Counted from the first letter of the stretch, positions 8,744 through 19,772 are shown. The stretch is DNA of 64,000 nucleotides from Paenarthrobacter aurescens (GCF_025421775.1 NZ_JAOEFX010000001.1:248001-312000); one strand, 5' to 3'. Notes: generated by a model from the sequence alone, not told the origin. Numbers and translations: made by a program.

Positions 8744-10108
8744 TCAGCTCATGGAGTCCAGGAGCGCATCCACCCGTTCGTCGACGCTCCGGAAGGGGTC
8801 CTTGCAGAGTATTGTCTGGTGCGCGCGGTCATTGAGCTTCAGGTGGACCCAGTCCACCGTGTAGTCGCGGCCAAGCTCCTGGGCACGGCGCACAAAGTCG
8901 CCACGCAACTTCGCCCGGGTTGTTTGGGGCGGCGCATCCACAGCATCCTTGACCTCGGTCTCAGTGACCAGCCGGCGGGCCGCACCACGTGCCTGCAGCA
9001 GGAAGAAGATGCCACGTTGCCGCGAGATGTCGTGATACGTGAGGTCGAGTTGGGCGATGCGCGGAGAATCCAGGCTGAGGTCATGCCGGCGCATGTAGCC
9101 GTCCATGAGTTTCTTTTTGATGGCCCAGTCCACCTCGGTGTCGATGGGGCTGGTGTCCCCGCTCTCGATTGCGTCCAAGGTGCGCTTCCACAAATCCAGG
9201 ATGAGCGGCACATGTGCGTTGTGTGCACCGTTCGTGGCCACGAACTCGGTCACCTTGTTGAGGTATTCGCGCTGAATATCGAGAGCAGTGAGCTGCCGGC
9301 CGTTTGCGAGCCTGACCAGGGCGCGGCCAGTCAGGTCGTGGGAAATCTCGCGGATGCTGCGGATGGGGTTCTCCATCCGCATGTCCCTCATGATGACGCC
9401 CGCCTCGATCATGCGAAGAATGAGGTCAACCGTTCCCACCTTGAGCAGTGCTGTGGTTTCAGACATGTTGGAGTCCCCCACGATCACGTGGAGGCGGCGA
9501 TAGAACTCGGCGTCAGCGTGTGGCTCATCGCGGGTATTGATGATGGGCCGCGACCTTGTGGTAGCCGAGGATACGCCCTCCCAGATGTGGTCGGCCCGCT
9601 GGGAGAAAGCGAACGTAGCGCCATGGGGCGTTTTCAGTACCTTGCCGGCTCCCGCGATCAACTGGCGGGTCACCAGGAAGGGGATCAGGATCTCAGCCAG
9701 TCGGGAGAACTCTCCGCGCCGGGGTATGAGGTAATTTTCGTGGCTGCCGTAGGAGTTGCCCGCAGAGTCGGTGTTGTTCTTGAAGAGGTAAACCGTACCG
9801 TTGAACCCCTCAGCTGCCAGCCTCGCCTGGGCCTCGTCCACGAGGTCGTCGAGGATGAGTTCGCCCGCCCTGTCGTGGGCGATGAGCTGCGCGAGGTCGT
9901 CGCACTCCGCCGTGGCGTACTCCGGATGGGAGCCCACGTCCAGGTAAAGCCGCGAGCCATTGGTCAGGAAGACGTTGGAAGACCTGCCCCAACTGACCAC
10001 TTTGCGAAAGAGGTAGCGTGCCACTTCCTCAGGAGCCAGGGGACGTGAATCCGGGCTGGAATAAGAGATTCCAAATTCCGTTTCGATGCCAAATATCCGT
10101 TTGTCCAT
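8744..10108 (-). CDS. pafA: Pup-protein ligase PafA
   Basis: PafA joins the C-terminal glutamate of Pup to lysines of target proteins using ATP. The 454-residue product begins [20 protein letters not shown], the ligase signature with the ATP/Mg-binding Glu residues. It continues with [10 protein letters not shown] and [20 protein letters not shown], shared by the glutamine synthetase-like Pup enzymes. The length is that of PafA (about 450) and it lacks the longer Dop-specific loop. The start ATG 10108 comes one base after the prcA stop, so translation is coupled. Confidence 0.97.
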   Translation of the reverse strand: MDKRIFGIETEFGISYSSPDSRPLAPEEVARYLFRKVVSWGRSSNVFLTNGSRLYLDVGSHPEYATAECDDLAQLIAHDRAGELILDDLVDEAQARLAAEGFNGTVYLFKNNTDSAGNSYGSHENYLIPRRGEFSRLAEILIPFLVTRQLIAGAGKVLKTPHGATFAFSQRADHIWEGVSSATTRSRPIINTRDEPHADAEFYRRLHVIVGDSNMSETTALLKVGTVDLILRMIEAGVIMRDMRMENPIRSIREISHDLTGRALVRLANGRQLTALDIQREYLNKVTEFVATNGAHNAHVPLILDLWKRTLDAIESGDTSPIDTEVDWAIKKKLMDGYMRRHDLSLDSPRIAQLDLTYHDISRQRGIFFLLQARGAARRLVTETEVKDAVDAPPQTTRAKLRGDFVRRAQELGRDYTVDWVHLKLNDRAHQTILCKDPFRSVDERVDALLDSMS

Positions 10109-10109
10109 C

Positions 10110-10817
10110 TCAGCTCTCCTCTGTGAGCAACCGGGTCATGTCATCCGGCAACAGCCGCCGGAACGCCCTTCGTGATCCGCGGTTGCTCTCCGAATCGCGG
10201 TACAGCACTGCAGCTTCGACGGCGGTGGCGGGCAGTTCTTCAACTTCTTTATTGGTGGCCAGGGCTCGGAGCGCCAATCGCATGGCCCCGGCCAACCCGA
10301 GCTCCGGCTCCCATGTCCCGTTGACGACGTCGGATATTTGGTCAGCAAGTCCGCCCATGACCACAAAACCATTCTCATCGGCGATGGACCCATCAAACGT
10401 GAGCCGGTACAGGTGGTCTAGTTCCTGTGTGGTGCCGACCTCCGCCACCGCCAACTCCACCTCAAACGGCTTCTGTTCGGCCGTGAACACGGCTCCGAGG
10501 CTCTGTGCATACACGCTGGCCAGGCCGCGGGCCGTCACATCCTCGCGGTCGTACGAGTAGCCGCGGACGTCGGCGTACCGGACGCCAGCTTGCCTGAGGC
10601 TTTCGAACTCGTTGTATTTGCCCACCGCCGCAAAAGCGATCTTGTCGTAGATCTCACCAATTTTGTGCAGTGAAGGTGAAGGGTTTTCGGCGATCAACGC
10701 GATGCCATCGGCGCAACTGATGACCACAACGGAGCGCCCGCGTGCGATGCCCTTGCGTGCAAAGTCCGCACGGTCCTTCATCAACTGCTCGGGAGAGACA
10801 TAGAACTGCTGCGTCAT
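10110..10817 (-). CDS. prcA: 20S proteasome alpha subunit PrcA
   Basis: This subunit forms the outer heptameric rings that gate the 20S core and dock the ARC ATPase. I choose ATG 10817, giving 235 residues that begin [20 protein letters not shown] as in other actinobacterial PrcA. The frame upstream overlaps prcB. The conserved alpha-subunit helix [19 protein letters not shown] is present, as is [20 protein letters not shown]. The prcB stop and this start are separated by a single base. Confidence 0.96.
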   Translation of the reverse strand: MTQQFYVSPEQLMKDRADFARKGIARGRSVVVISCADGIALIAENPSPSLHKIGEIYDKIAFAAVGKYNEFESLRQAGVRYADVRGYSYDREDVTARGLASVYAQSLGAVFTAEQKPFEVELAVAEVGTTQELDHLYRLTFDGSIADENGFVVMGGLADQISDVVNGTWEPELGLAGAMRLALRALATNKEVEELPATAVEAAVLYRDSESNRGSRRAFRRLLPDDMTRLLTEES

Positions 10818-10818
10818 G

Positions 10819-11628
10819 TCAGGCCTCCCGTCCGGCGATGGCCCGCGACTCAACAATGGCGCCGGCTATTGCGGCGAGGTCGCGTTCAGGAACACGCCGG
10901 TTACCGGAGCGGTTGACGGTATACACCACCGGCCATAGCTGCCGGACAGGGTCCGGGCCGCCGGTGGCTGAGTCGTCATCGGCGGCATCGTAAAGTGCCT
11001 CGACAGCGACGGCGACGGCGGTCTCTTCTGAAAGGTTGGGCTTCCAAAGTTTCTTCAACGCGCCGCGTGCGAACACTGAACCGGAACCAACCGAATGGTG
11101 CTCCTGCTCTTCGTAGCGGCCGCCTGTGACGTCGTAGGAGAACAGCCGTCCCGCTCCGGAAACGTGGTCGAACCCGGCAAACAAGGGAATAACTGCCATT
11201 CCCTGCATGGCCATGGGCAAGTTGCCCCGGATCATTGCACCCAGGCGGTTGGCCTTCCCCACGAGGCTGAGCAGGGTGCCCTCGATCTTTTCGTAGTGCT
11301 CCAGTTCAACCTGGAAGAGCCGTGTGATGTCGATGGCCAAACCGGCCGTTCCTGCAATGCCCAGCACCGAATACTCGTCGGCTGGGAAGACCTTTTCGAT
11401 GTGCCTGCTGGCGATGATATTGCCCATGGTGGCCCGACGGTCTCCCGCCATCAGCACGCCTCCTGCATATGTCAGGGCCACGATTGTGGTGGCATGGGGC
11501 GAGGACGGCACCATGCCGGCGGGTAACGACTGGCTGAAGGGAAGAAGTTCGGGACGCGAGCGTTGGAGATGCTCCGTGAAAGAAGACGTTGCCTGGGTGG
11601 CCAGGGGGCCGGTTGATGGGTCCTGCAT
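10819..11628 (-). CDS. prcB: 20S proteasome beta subunit PrcB (catalytic)
   Basis: PrcB provides the proteolytic threonine of the proteasome. The start at ATG 11628 is preceded by GGAG at 7 bases. The frame extends further upstream without support. The 269-residue precursor has a propeptide of about 46 residues and then [19 protein letters not shown], where the first Thr (about residue 47) is the expected nucleophile after self-cleavage. Counting from it, Asp17 and Lys33 of the active site are both in place (MAGD, HIEK). [17 protein letters not shown] is also typical. It lies 78 bases after pup. Confidence 0.97.
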   Translation of the reverse strand: MQDPSTGPLATQATSSFTEHLQRSRPELLPFSQSLPAGMVPSSPHATTIVALTYAGGVLMAGDRRATMGNIIASRHIEKVFPADEYSVLGIAGTAGLAIDITRLFQVELEHYEKIEGTLLSLVGKANRLGAMIRGNLPMAMQGMAVIPLFAGFDHVSGAGRLFSYDVTGGRYEEQEHHSVGSGSVFARGALKKLWKPNLSEETAVAVAVEALYDAADDDSATGGPDPVRQLWPVVYTVNRSGNRRVPERDLAAIAGAIVESRAIAGREA

Positions 11629-11706
11629 TGCTGCACTCCTTCGACTCTGCGTTCCGATGCCCGGCGGCCTCACGCCGACCGGGCAGTACCTCTTGGGTGG
11701 GTCCGG

Positions 11707-11910
11707 TTACTGGCCGCCCTTTTGGACGAAAGCCCTGACGAACTCTTCGGCGTTTGATTCCAAAACGCCGTCGATTTCATCGAGGAGGTCGTCCACGCCC
11801 TGTGTGGCTTCCGATGCCTGCGCTTCGGGCGCCGCAGGCGGGGCCTCCGGGACGTCCACTTCAGTTTCGGTTTCCCGTGACTGCGGTTGCTGTTGCTCCT
11901 GAGCTGCCAT
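11707..11910 (-). CDS. pup: prokaryotic ubiquitin-like protein Pup
   Basis: This is the 67-residue protein tag. It is acidic and disordered at the N-terminus. It has the conserved helix GVDDLLDEIDGVLESNAEEF, which binds the ARC coiled coils, and the C-terminus FVRAFVQKGGQ. The last residue is Gln, not Glu, so the tag must be deamidated by Dop before PafA can use it. A GGGAG ribosome site sits 7 bases before ATG 11910. It lies between dop (119 bases upstream) and prcB. Confidence 0.98.
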   Translation of the reverse strand: MAAQEQQQPQSRETETEVDVPEAPPAAPEAQASEATQGVDDLLDEIDGVLESNAEEFVRAFVQKGGQ

Positions 11911-12029
11911 TTTCTTTCTCCCTACTGTCAGTCCCCTGATGGTGGAGACTTCCTACTGCCATATTGCCACGCTGCGGGCTGCTGCGTACGGCTTTGAACA
12001 GGCACGATTGGATCTGTGGCGGGCAGACC

Positions 12030-13703
12030 CTAACCCGTCGCCGGGGGCAGGTTCCTGCCCATCAATTCGGCAAGGAATGAGGCGGCATCCTGGTGACGGT
12101 CAAACAGCGCGCCTGTCAGTGCCCGGGTCCCCCGCAGCGGCTCGCGGGTGGGTACCCGCTGCAGTTTCCCCATCCCCGGCACGTCGAAAATCACCGAGTC
12201 CCAGCTTGCGCCAACCACATCCTTGCCGAACCTGGAAACGCAGCGGCCACGGAAGTAGGCGCGGGTGTCCGACGGCGGTTCGCCAACGGCCCTGGCGATG
12301 TCGGCGTCGTCGACGATCCGCGTCATGCGGTCCCTCGACAGCAACCTGTAATAGAGACCCTTTTCGGGCCTGATATCGGACCACTGGAGATCCACTAAAC
12401 CGAGCCTCGCGTCGTCCCAGGACAGTCCGTCGCGGTTTCGGTAGCCCTCCAGCAGCGACCTCTTGGCCACCCATTCAACGGACGAGGCTGCTGCATCCAG
12501 GTCGCTGCCCAAGGTCGTCAAGGTGGCTTCCCAATTCAGCAGAACGTCGTGGGTGTGGCCGTCGCCGGTGACCGAGTCCGCGACACCCGTCTCTTGAGCG
12601 AGCTTCGCGGCTGCCTCGTAGTACATCCACTGGATATCCAGGGCAGTTACCCTCCGCCCATCGAGCAACCTCACTGTAGCGGTCAGCGATGTGTCATGGC
12701 TGATGGCTTGGAGCGCCTGGACGGGCTCGTGGACTTCCATCCTTGGCGCCTGGCCGGCTTCGATGAGGCTCAGGACCATGGCTGTGGTCCCGAACTTGAG
12801 GTAATTCGAGGCCTGGCTGAGATTTGCGTCCCCGATGATGACGTGGAGGCGGCGGTACTTGTCCGCGGTGGCGTGCGGTTCATCCCTGGTGTTGATGATG
12901 GGGCGCCGGATCGTGGTCTCCAGACCGACCTCAGCCTCAAAGAAATCAGCCCGTTGGCTGATCTGGAATCCGGGCGTCGAACTGTCCTGCCCAATGCCTA
13001 CCCGACCAGCACCACACACCACCTGCCGGGACACAAAGAACGGCGTCAACCCACGAATGATGTCACCAAAAGGAACAGATCGCGGCATGAGGTAATTCTC
13101 ATGCGAGCCGTAGGACACGGACTTGTTGTCGGTGTTGTTCTTGTAGAGGTTGATGGGAGGAAGACTGGTGTCTGCTGCGACCTTCCGGACCGTGGCCAAG
13201 GCAACCAGGTCACCGGCAGCGTCCCAGGCCACGGCATCCCTGGGGTTGGTGACCTCAGGGCTCGAGTACTCGGGATGCGCATGGTCCACGTAGAGCCGTG
13301 CACCGTTGCCAAGGACCATGTTCATCAGCAGGGAACCGGATTCGTCGGCACCGTCCAGTTCCAACTCCTGGCGACCGTAGGCCAAGGCGACCGCTTCGGC
13401 GTCGAGCACCGGCGGTTGGTCGGTGAGTTGGCTGGGATCCGCCGAAGCCCTGTCAACGGTCCAGCCGCGGGCGTCGTGCAACGGTTCTTCGTCCGTGTAG
13501 TCCCAACGGGTCTCCGCTCCCCCGGCTGCCCGTTGCCGGGTAACCGTGGCGTACGCCTGGATGATCCTTGCAGACATCATGGTGGCGTTCGCGCCGGGCG
13601 CCGACGGCGCATGGATTCCGTATTCCGTCTCCGAGCCCATCACGCGCATGGCGCCCCCGGCAGGCAACTTATCAGCAGGCGTATTTTCGGGTCTTGCTGT
13701 CAC
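12030..13703 (-). CDS. dop: Pup deamidase/depupylase Dop
   Basis: Dop converts the terminal Gln of Pup to Glu and also removes Pup from substrates. The core starts [16 protein letters not shown] and includes [10 protein letters not shown] and [20 protein letters not shown], homologous to PafA. The product is about 100 residues longer than PafA, as expected for Dop. The frame opens with GTG 13703, whose GTGA overlaps the ARC stop by four bases, favouring coupled initiation there (557 residues). The alternative is ATG 13649 directly before the conserved core. Confidence 0.96.
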   Translation of the reverse strand: MTARPENTPADKLPAGGAMRVMGSETEYGIHAPSAPGANATMMSARIIQAYATVTRQRAAGGAETRWDYTDEEPLHDARGWTVDRASADPSQLTDQPPVLDAEAVALAYGRQELELDGADESGSLLMNMVLGNGARLYVDHAHPEYSSPEVTNPRDAVAWDAAGDLVALATVRKVAADTSLPPINLYKNNTDNKSVSYGSHENYLMPRSVPFGDIIRGLTPFFVSRQVVCGAGRVGIGQDSSTPGFQISQRADFFEAEVGLETTIRRPIINTRDEPHATADKYRRLHVIIGDANLSQASNYLKFGTTAMVLSLIEAGQAPRMEVHEPVQALQAISHDTSLTATVRLLDGRRVTALDIQWMYYEAAAKLAQETGVADSVTGDGHTHDVLLNWEATLTTLGSDLDAAASSVEWVAKRSLLEGYRNRDGLSWDDARLGLVDLQWSDIRPEKGLYYRLLSRDRMTRIVDDADIARAVGEPPSDTRAYFRGRCVSRFGKDVVGASWDSVIFDVPGMGKLQRVPTREPLRGTRALTGALFDRHQDAASFLAELMGRNLPPATG

Positions 13704-15508
13704 AGGTACTGACCAGTGTTGGCGGTGGTCTCAATGGACTTGCCCGGTTCCTGGCCGGCCTTGCCCTGGACAATCGTGCGGATGTAGGTGATCCGTTCAC
13801 CCTTCTTGCCGGATATCCTCGCCCAGTCGTCCGGGTTGGTGGTGTTCGGCATGTCCTCGTGCTCGCGGAATTCATCAACCACGGCACGCAGCAGATGTTC
13901 GATCCGGAGCCCCTTTTGGTTGTTTGTCAGGAGGTCCTTGATGGCGTACTTCTTGGCGCGGTCCACCACGTTCTGGACCACAGCGCCGGAGTTGAAGTCC
14001 TTGAAGTACAGCATCTCCGTATCACCGTTGGCGTAGGTGACCTCGAGGTACTCGTTGGACTTATCCGTGGAGTACATGGCTTCCACGGTGCGCTGCACCA
14101 TGGCGTCCACGGTCGCCTGGACATCGCCGCCGTATTCCGCCAGGTCCTGGGCGTGGAACGGCAGGTCCGTGGTGATGTATTTTGCGAAGATGTCTGCCGC
14201 GGCCTCTGCGTCTGGGCGCTGGATCTTCACCTTCACGTCGAGCCGGCCGGGACGAAGGATGGCGGGATCGATCATGTCTTCGCGGTTGGAGGCACCAATG
14301 ACGATGACGTTGTCCAAGCGCTCCACGCCGTCTATCTCACTGAGCAGCTGGGGCACAATGGTGGTTTCGACGTCAGAGGACACCCCGGTACCACGAGTGC
14401 GGAACAACGAGTCCATCTCGTCGAAGAAGACCACCACGGGGCTGCCATCCGAAGCCTTTTCCCGTGCGCGGGAGAAGATCAGGCGGATATGGCGCTCGGT
14501 CTCCCCCACATACTTGTCCAGGAGCTCCGGACCCTTGATGTTCAGGAAGTAGCTCTTGAGGTCCGTGTTGCCGGCACGTTCGGCGGCCCGGGCCGCGAGG
14601 GAATTTGCAACTGCCTTGGCGATGAGGGTCTTGCCGCAGCCCGGAGGGCCGTACAGCAGGATACCCTTGGGGGCTTTCAGTCCATGCTCACGGTAAAGGT
14701 CCGGATGCAGGAACGGCAGCTCCACGGCGTCGCGGATCTGCTCGATCTGGGGGCCGAGGCCACCGATGTCCTGGTAGGTGATATCCGGGACTTCTTCGAG
14801 GACGAGGTTCTCCACCTCGGCCCGCGGCACCTTCTCAAGGGCGTAACCGGTGCGGGAATCCAAGGACAGTGCGTCGCCGACCTTCAAGTGAACACTTTGC
14901 AGTGCGCCCGAAAGCCGGACCACCCGTTCTTCATCGGCCCGGCCCACCACAAGGGCGCGGTCCTTGCCCAACATTTCCTTGAGGGTGACCAGTTCACCGG
15001 CGCGTTCGTAGCCGAGTCCAGCCACGATCAAGAGCGCCTCGTTAAGGAGAACTTCCTGCCCGACAGCGAGCTGGTTGACGTTCACCAGCGGGCTGACCCC
15101 CACACGCATCTTGCGGCCCGCATTGAAAATATCCACGGACTCTTCCGTGGCAGCCTGGCCGGAACTACCGGCGGCCGGTTGCTTCCGCGGGTTGATTTGT
15201 ACCACGGTTCCGAAGCTGTAGGGCGGCTGGCCCTCCTGCTCCAGGGCGCTCTTCAACCGGAGGATTTCGGCCTTGGCGGTCTCCAGCATGCTCACAAGCT
15301 TGCCGTTGTTCTGGGTAGCGGCTGCCAGCTGGCGGTCAATGTGGCGAAGCTTGTCCCGAAGGATATTGATTTGCCGTTCGGCAACGGTGAGTTCACTTGA
15401 GGGGTCGGGCGGTTGGACAGCTGCAAGCCCCCGGCTTGCTGCTTCTTCCGCTGCGGCGTGTGCTTCTTCCGGCGTCGGCCGTCCAAGGTCGTTGTTTGAC
15501 GTATCCAC
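13700..15508 (-). CDS. arc: proteasome-associated AAA+ ATPase (ARC/Mpa)
   Basis: This hexameric unfoldase recruits pupylated proteins and threads them into the 20S core. The 602-residue protein has an N-terminal coiled coil (about 40-92) for Pup binding, two OB-fold segments (about 97-240), then the AAA+ module with Walker A GPPGCGKT (287-294), Walker [12 protein letters not shown] and the arginine-rich second region of homology. The C-terminus GQYL matches the Mpa tail that docks into the alpha ring. Start GTG 15508 has an AGGAAGGGG ribosome site. It leads the dop-pup-prcBA-pafA cluster. Confidence 0.97.
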   Translation of the reverse strand: MDTSNNDLGRPTPEEAHAAAEEAASRGLAAVQPPDPSSELTVAERQINILRDKLRHIDRQLAAATQNNGKLVSMLETAKAEILRLKSALEQEGQPPYSFGTVVQINPRKQPAAGSSGQAATEESVDIFNAGRKMRVGVSPLVNVNQLAVGQEVLLNEALLIVAGLGYERAGELVTLKEMLGKDRALVVGRADEERVVRLSGALQSVHLKVGDALSLDSRTGYALEKVPRAEVENLVLEEVPDITYQDIGGLGPQIEQIRDAVELPFLHPDLYREHGLKAPKGILLYGPPGCGKTLIAKAVANSLAARAAERAGNTDLKSYFLNIKGPELLDKYVGETERHIRLIFSRAREKASDGSPVVVFFDEMDSLFRTRGTGVSSDVETTIVPQLLSEIDGVERLDNVIVIGASNREDMIDPAILRPGRLDVKVKIQRPDAEAAADIFAKYITTDLPFHAQDLAEYGGDVQATVDAMVQRTVEAMYSTDKSNEYLEVTYANGDTEMLYFKDFNSGAVVQNVVDRAKKYAIKDLLTNNQKGLRIEHLLRAVVDEFREHEDMPNTTNPDDWARISGKKGERITYIRTIVQGKAGQEPGKSIETTANTGQYL

Positions 15509-15605
15509 GATTCATCAGCCCCTTCCTGCGCTTAACAAGACCTTAGTCCCGAAAAGCCGAGGGCGCTGGGTGACATCCGGAATGCGGACCCTATTGTGAC
15601 CTTTG

Positions 15606-16670
15606 TCAGTTTGTGACCGAGGGATCGTCCTGGACGTTGGTTCCGGCGATGGCGTCACGGGCAGCACGGCGGAGTTTCTTGTCGGACACTGACCGCTCCC
15701 CTACCGCGCCGGGGGTCCAGGCGTTGAGGTCCTCTTCGCTGAATTCCGTCTTGGACGGCCGGCGCTTCACGGAAATGCCGGTGACCCCATCGGCCAAGCG
15801 ACGGGTGACAAGGAGGAATCCGGTGTGTGCCACCATGCGGTGGTCGGGCCGGACGGCGAGGCCCTCAAGGTGCCAACCGCGAACCATTGATTCCCAGGCG
15901 TCGGGTTCGGTGAAGCGTCCGTCGGCGCGGATGGCCTCTGCGGTTCGGGACAACTGGGTGACGGTAGCTACGTAGTTGATCCAGACGCCGCCCGGAGCCA
16001 GAACAGTGGCAACAGCGTCCAAGCACTCCCAGGGAGCCAGCATGTCCAGCACTACGCGGTCCACGGAGCCGGGTGCCTCAGCCTTGACTACCTCTTCCTG
16101 GAAGTCACCCAGGGAAATCTGCCACGCCGGGTGCGGGCCACCGAAGATGGTTTCCACGTTCCCGCGGGCGATGTCCGCGAACTCTTCGCGGCGCTCAAAG
16201 GAGTGGAGGTAGCCGCCGTCGCCCACTGCCCGAAGCAGGGAAATGGACAGCGCGCCGGAGCCGACTCCGGCTTCCACGACGCGGGCGCCCGGGAAAATGT
16301 CCGCCATGGTGACAATCTGTCCGGCGTCCTTCGGGTAAACAACGGCTGCGCCGCGGGGCATGGACAGAACGAAGTCTGAGAGCAGCGGCCTCAGGGTCTG
16401 GTACTGCTGGCCCACATTGTTACTGACGACGGAACCATCCACCTTGCCGATGATTTCGTCGTGGTTCAGGAATCCGCGGTGGGTATGGAAGGCGCCACCC
16501 ACCTCGAGGGTAATAGTGTTCATGCGGCCGCGTTCGTCTGTGAGCTGCACCCGTTCGCCCACGCGGAACGGCCCGCGGCGGCGCGCGGCGCCCGTCGGCT
16601 GCACTGCTGTGCCATCGGCCGGCTTGTCAGTGCTTGCGCTTGCTTCGGGGGCGGCGGGTTCGCTGCTCAT
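15606..16670 (-). CDS. trmI: tRNA (adenine-58-N1)-methyltransferase TrmI
   Basis: TrmI methylates A58 in the T-loop of tRNAs using S-adenosylmethionine. From ATG 16670 (GAGGA ribosome site 8 bases upstream) the product is about 354 residues. Residues after the low-complexity N-terminus form the small beta domain (GPFRVGERVQLTDERGR), and the Rossmann domain carries VVEAGVGSGALSISLLRAVG and the acidic FERREEFADIARGNVE. VLDMLAPWECLDAV is the catalytic DxxxPW region. Actinobacterial trmI is commonly found next to the ARC ATPase gene, as here. Confidence 0.94.
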   Translation of the reverse strand: MSSEPAAPEASASTDKPADGTAVQPTGAARRRGPFRVGERVQLTDERGRMNTITLEVGGAFHTHRGFLNHDEIIGKVDGSVVSNNVGQQYQTLRPLLSDFVLSMPRGAAVVYPKDAGQIVTMADIFPGARVVEAGVGSGALSISLLRAVGDGGYLHSFERREEFADIARGNVETIFGGPHPAWQISLGDFQEEVVKAEAPGSVDRVVLDMLAPWECLDAVATVLAPGGVWINYVATVTQLSRTAEAIRADGRFTEPDAWESMVRGWHLEGLAVRPDHRMVAHTGFLLVTRRLADGVTGISVKRRPSKTEFSEEDLNAWTPGAVGERSVSDKKLRRAARDAIAGTNVQDDPSVTN

Positions 16671-16784
16671 GTACTGTTCCTCGCTCCTGTACGGCTGTGC
16701 CGCAACGTCTTGCTGGCTGGTGGCGCCAAAAATCATTGGGTTCTTTGGTAAAACCGCCGGCATGCAACTCTACCGGCAAGGATG

Positions 16785-17951
16785 TCAGGCGCGCCCGCTC
16801 CGGCGGGGTTCCTTACCTGTAATGGCCGTCACTACCGCCTGCTGGCGGAGCAGGCCGGTGACGATTCCGTTGTGATCCACCACAGCGTATTCGCCGCCCT
16901 CCAGCCGGGCCAAGTATTGAATCAATTCCTGGCCCTTGGACCATTCGGGGACGTATGCGCCCGCGGCCAGGGCATGGGCTACCGCGGTGACGGGCGTCGA
17001 CGTCGTAGCTGGCGCGGGCACAGCTGCCGCTGCGCCGAAATCCACGACTCCTTGCGGTTTGCCGTCGGGCCCGCAAATCACGACGGCGGGACTTCCGGCC
17101 GGTGAAATATCCAGGACGTCTGCGACGGTGGCCGAGTTGGGCACGCCTACTGCGCGTTCCGCCAGGCCCGCAGCGCTCACCAGATACAGGCGGCTGCGGA
17201 GTTTCGCATGGTGGATGGAGCTGGAGGCGCCCATCCAGAGGAAGCCGCACACGAGGACGGTGACGACAAGAACATTGAGATTGGGCCAGGCCCCAATAAT
17301 CATGGGTCGGCCAATGAACCACAACAGCAGTGCAACGACAATGACTCGGCCTGACCAGCCAGCAGCAATGGTGCCTTTGTCCTGGCTGCCCGTGGCTTTC
17401 CACACAGCAGATTCCACCAAACGGCCACCATCGAGGGGCATGCCGGGAAGGACATTGAAAATGCCGATCAGGAGGTTGGCCCACATCAGCAGGTCGGCCA
17501 GAGTTTCCGGTACGCCCCGAAGCGGGGCTACAGCGTCAAAGGCCCAGATGACCCCGGCCACCACGAAGTTGGAGGCAGGGCCGGCCAACGCGACGATGAC
17601 AGACTTGCCCGGTGACGAGGTGAAGTTCTCGAACTGCGTGTGGCCGCCCCAAAGGTTCAGCACGATTTTCTCTGTTGGCCAGTTAAAGGCCTTGGCACTG
17701 AGCGCGTGGGCAAGTTCATGGATCAGGACCGATAAGGCGAGCAGCAGTGCAACGGCAAAGCCGACGAGGTAGGCCCAGTTGCCAAGATAGGGCAAATAGT
17801 CCATGAGGAAGGGACCGTAGAAGATGACGGTGATGGCTGCAATCACAAACCACGAATAGGCCAGATAGACGGGAATGCCGGCGATTCGTCCGAGGGGAAT
17901 GCCGTCCCTCTTTTTGCTGTGCGAGTGATGGGGCGTGGAGGAGCTGCTCAC
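16785..17951 (-). CDS. site-2 protease family zinc metalloprotease with CBS-like tail
   Basis: This is an intramembrane peptidase of the S2P class with 388 residues. The zinc site is visible as LIHELAHALSAKAF (HExxH) at about residue 80 and the third ligand region NVLPGMPLDGGRLVES near 170. Six hydrophobic segments surround these motifs. The C-terminal part (about 240-380) looks like a CBS-type regulatory pair (ISPAGSPAVVICGPDGKPQG, YAVVDHNGIVTGLLRQQ). GTG 17951 directly follows the TAG of the HAD gene, with GAAGGGG as ribosome site. The substrate is unknown. Confidence 0.9.
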   Translation of the reverse strand: MSSSSTPHHSHSKKRDGIPLGRIAGIPVYLAYSWFVIAAITVIFYGPFLMDYLPYLGNWAYLVGFAVALLLALSVLIHELAHALSAKAFNWPTEKIVLNLWGGHTQFENFTSSPGKSVIVALAGPASNFVVAGVIWAFDAVAPLRGVPETLADLLMWANLLIGIFNVLPGMPLDGGRLVESAVWKATGSQDKGTIAAGWSGRVIVVALLLWFIGRPMIIGAWPNLNVLVVTVLVCGFLWMGASSSIHHAKLRSRLYLVSAAGLAERAVGVPNSATVADVLDISPAGSPAVVICGPDGKPQGVVDFGAAAAVPAPATTSTPVTAVAHALAAGAYVPEWSKGQELIQYLARLEGGEYAVVDHNGIVTGLLRQQAVVTAITGKEPRRSGRA

Positions 17952-18671
17952 CTAGTTGGCCCCTTCAAGCAGGTTCACTGCTGCGAAGCGGTCAATAACC
18001 AGGCGGCCGACGTCGGAAGCTGTACGGCCTGCCAAGGTGTCCCACATGATCATGCGGGGGTGCTCGGGAAGAGGTACCTGATGGGGAATTCCGACCGTGA
18101 CTACGCCGGAGGCAATGGCGGCCGTGGCTCCTGGAATGGAGTCCTCCAAGGCGACACAGTGGTGGATGGTCAAGGACTCGTCATCCAGCCGCAGCCGTTC
18201 CACAGCGGTCAGGTAGGCCTCCGGATGCGGCTTTCCATTAGTGACAGTGTCCCCGGTGACCATGAACTCGAAGTAGGGCTTGGGAAGGCTGTCCACCACC
18301 ACGGCGGCCAGGGGGCCTTCGGACATTGTCACCAAGGCGCAACGGATGCCCGCGCCGTGGAGTTCATCCAGCAATTCACGCGCGCCGGGCCGCCACGGGA
18401 CTTCATTACGAACCTGCTCGATGACCTGTGCGCTCAGGGTGTCCACGATGTCACGGGCCTCGAGCCTGACGCCGGCGGCTTGAAGAACGGCAGCCGAGTG
18501 CAGCAAGGACTGTCCCACCAATTGCATGGCCTGCTGGTGCGACCAGCTGCCGCCGTGGGATTCCACCAGCGAACGCTCGGCCGCGATCCAGTAGGGCTCA
18601 GTGTCCACGAGTGTGCCATCCATATCCCAGAGCACGGCTTTGAGGAGGGGCTGGCTGGGTAACGAATGCAT
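17952..18671 (-). CDS. HAD-superfamily phosphatase/phosphomutase
   Basis: The cytoplasmic hydrolase has 239 residues from ATG 18671. The longer frame reaching 19253 runs into the opposite PAC2 gene and is rejected. Motif I is AVLWDMDGTLVDTEP near residue 13, motif II is ALVTMSEGPL, and motif III/IV is KPHPEAYLTAVERL with ALEDSIPGATAAIASG. This layout fits the beta-phosphoglucomutase/sugar-phosphatase subgroup with an alpha-helical cap. The substrate cannot be assigned. It abuts the site-2 protease gene. Confidence 0.9.
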   Translation of the reverse strand: MHSLPSQPLLKAVLWDMDGTLVDTEPYWIAAERSLVESHGGSWSHQQAMQLVGQSLLHSAAVLQAAGVRLEARDIVDTLSAQVIEQVRNEVPWRPGARELLDELHGAGIRCALVTMSEGPLAAVVVDSLPKPYFEFMVTGDTVTNGKPHPEAYLTAVERLRLDDESLTIHHCVALEDSIPGATAAIASGVVTVGIPHQVPLPEHPRMIMWDTLAGRTASDVGRLVIDRFAAVNLLEGAN

Positions 18672-18794
18672 GGTTTCCAGTCTACGTGGAACCTGGCGGG
18701 CGCCTGTCAGTGCTTTGCGCTGTGGGCGAAGAAGGGACACGCACCGACATGAAATGCCATGCATCCACGAGGGTCTTGGACGTAGGGTGAGTGG

Positions 18795-19700
18795 ATGAAC
18801 AGTGTGGACGGGACCCCCGAAGGACAGGACATCACCGCGGAGCCCGAGCGTTTCCTCAAGGAACCCGCGGAAGGCCAGCGTGTCACCGTAATGCTCGCCG
18901 CGTTTGAGGGCTGGAACGATGCTGGTGAGGCCGCGAGCGATGCGCTGCACTACTTGAACAAACTCTGGGACGGCAAGAAGGTTGCCACGGTGGACGCTGA
19001 GGAGTATTACGACTTCCAGTTCACCCGGCCCACGGTGCGGCGCACATCGTCCGGGGCCCGGAAGGTCAAGTGGCCCTCGACCCGGATCTACAAGGCCGCT
19101 GTCCCCGACAGCAACGTGGACGTCGTCTTCGTTTTGGGGACTGAACCTTCCTACCGTTGGCGTGCCTACACCACGGAATTGCTGGTCCACGCGGAAGCGC
19201 TCAAGGTCGACTCCGTCATTCTGATCGGCGCATTGCTGGCAGACGTTCCGCACAGCCGGCCCATTCCTGTGAGTACCACCACCGAGGACAGCTCATTGAG
19301 GGAGCGCCTCAATCTTGAAGCGTCCCAGTACGAGGGGCCGGTGGGCATAGTGGGTGTGCTTGCGGAGTTCGCCATGCTGGCCGGCCTGCCGACGGTGTCC
19401 TTGTGGGCGGCAGTTCCCCACTACGTGGCCCAGCCTCCCTCCCCCAAGGCCCAGCTCGCGATCCTGCATAAGGTGGAGGACCTGCTCCAGGTTCCCCTGG
19501 ACAGCCTGGCCTTGGCTGAAGAGTCGGAGGCCTGGGAGCGCGGAGTGGACGAACTCGCCACCGAAGACCCCGAGATCGCGGCCTATGTACGGCAGCTGGA
19601 GGAGGCGAAGGACACGGCCGACCTCCCCGAGGCCTCCGGTGAATCCATTGCCCGGGAATTCGAGCGGTACCTGAAGCGGCGCGGCAAAGAGCGCCCCTAG
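18795..19700 (+). CDS. PAC2 family protein
   Basis: The 301-residue protein has the PAC2 fold seen in eukaryotic proteasome assembly chaperones and in actinobacterial relatives. The conserved start EGQRVTVMLAAFEGWNDAGE is followed by LGTEPSYRWRAYT and VILIGALLADVPHSRPIPVS, both typical. No catalytic motif is known for the family. It is transcribed away from the HAD gene. Its presence a few kb from the proteasome genes is suggestive, but a role in proteasome assembly in bacteria is only inference. Confidence 0.9.
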   Translation: MNSVDGTPEGQDITAEPERFLKEPAEGQRVTVMLAAFEGWNDAGEAASDALHYLNKLWDGKKVATVDAEEYYDFQFTRPTVRRTSSGARKVKWPSTRIYKAAVPDSNVDVVFVLGTEPSYRWRAYTTELLVHAEALKVDSVILIGALLADVPHSRPIPVSTTTEDSSLRERLNLEASQYEGPVGIVGVLAEFAMLAGLPTVSLWAAVPHYVAQPPSPKAQLAILHKVEDLLQVPLDSLALAEESEAWERGVDELATEDPEIAAYVRQLEEAKDTADLPEASGESIAREFERYLKRRGKERP

Positions 19701-19718
19701 GAACCCAACCGGAAACAA

Positions 19719-19751
19719 GCAACGGCCCTGACATTGCGTCAGGGCCGTTGC
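19719..19751. terminator. bidirectional terminator between PAC2 gene and mshC
   Basis: A perfect 14-bp inverted repeat (GCAACGGCCCTGAC with a 5-base loop) sits between two convergent genes. Short T-rich tracts (TGTTTCC) follow on both strands, so it can serve both. Confidence 0.85.
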
Positions 19752-19772
19752 TGTTTCCTGCGGATTCGGGTT

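Noticed and set aside
13568..15400. Long open frame on the plus strand (about 610 codons) opposite the ARC ATPase gene
   Set aside because: It is the antisense shadow of a certain gene in GC-rich DNA. The predicted protein has no recognisable motif and odd composition.
18672..19253. Upstream extension of the HAD phosphatase frame
   Set aside because: It overlaps the PAC2 gene on the other strand. The HAD fold begins only at ATG 18671.
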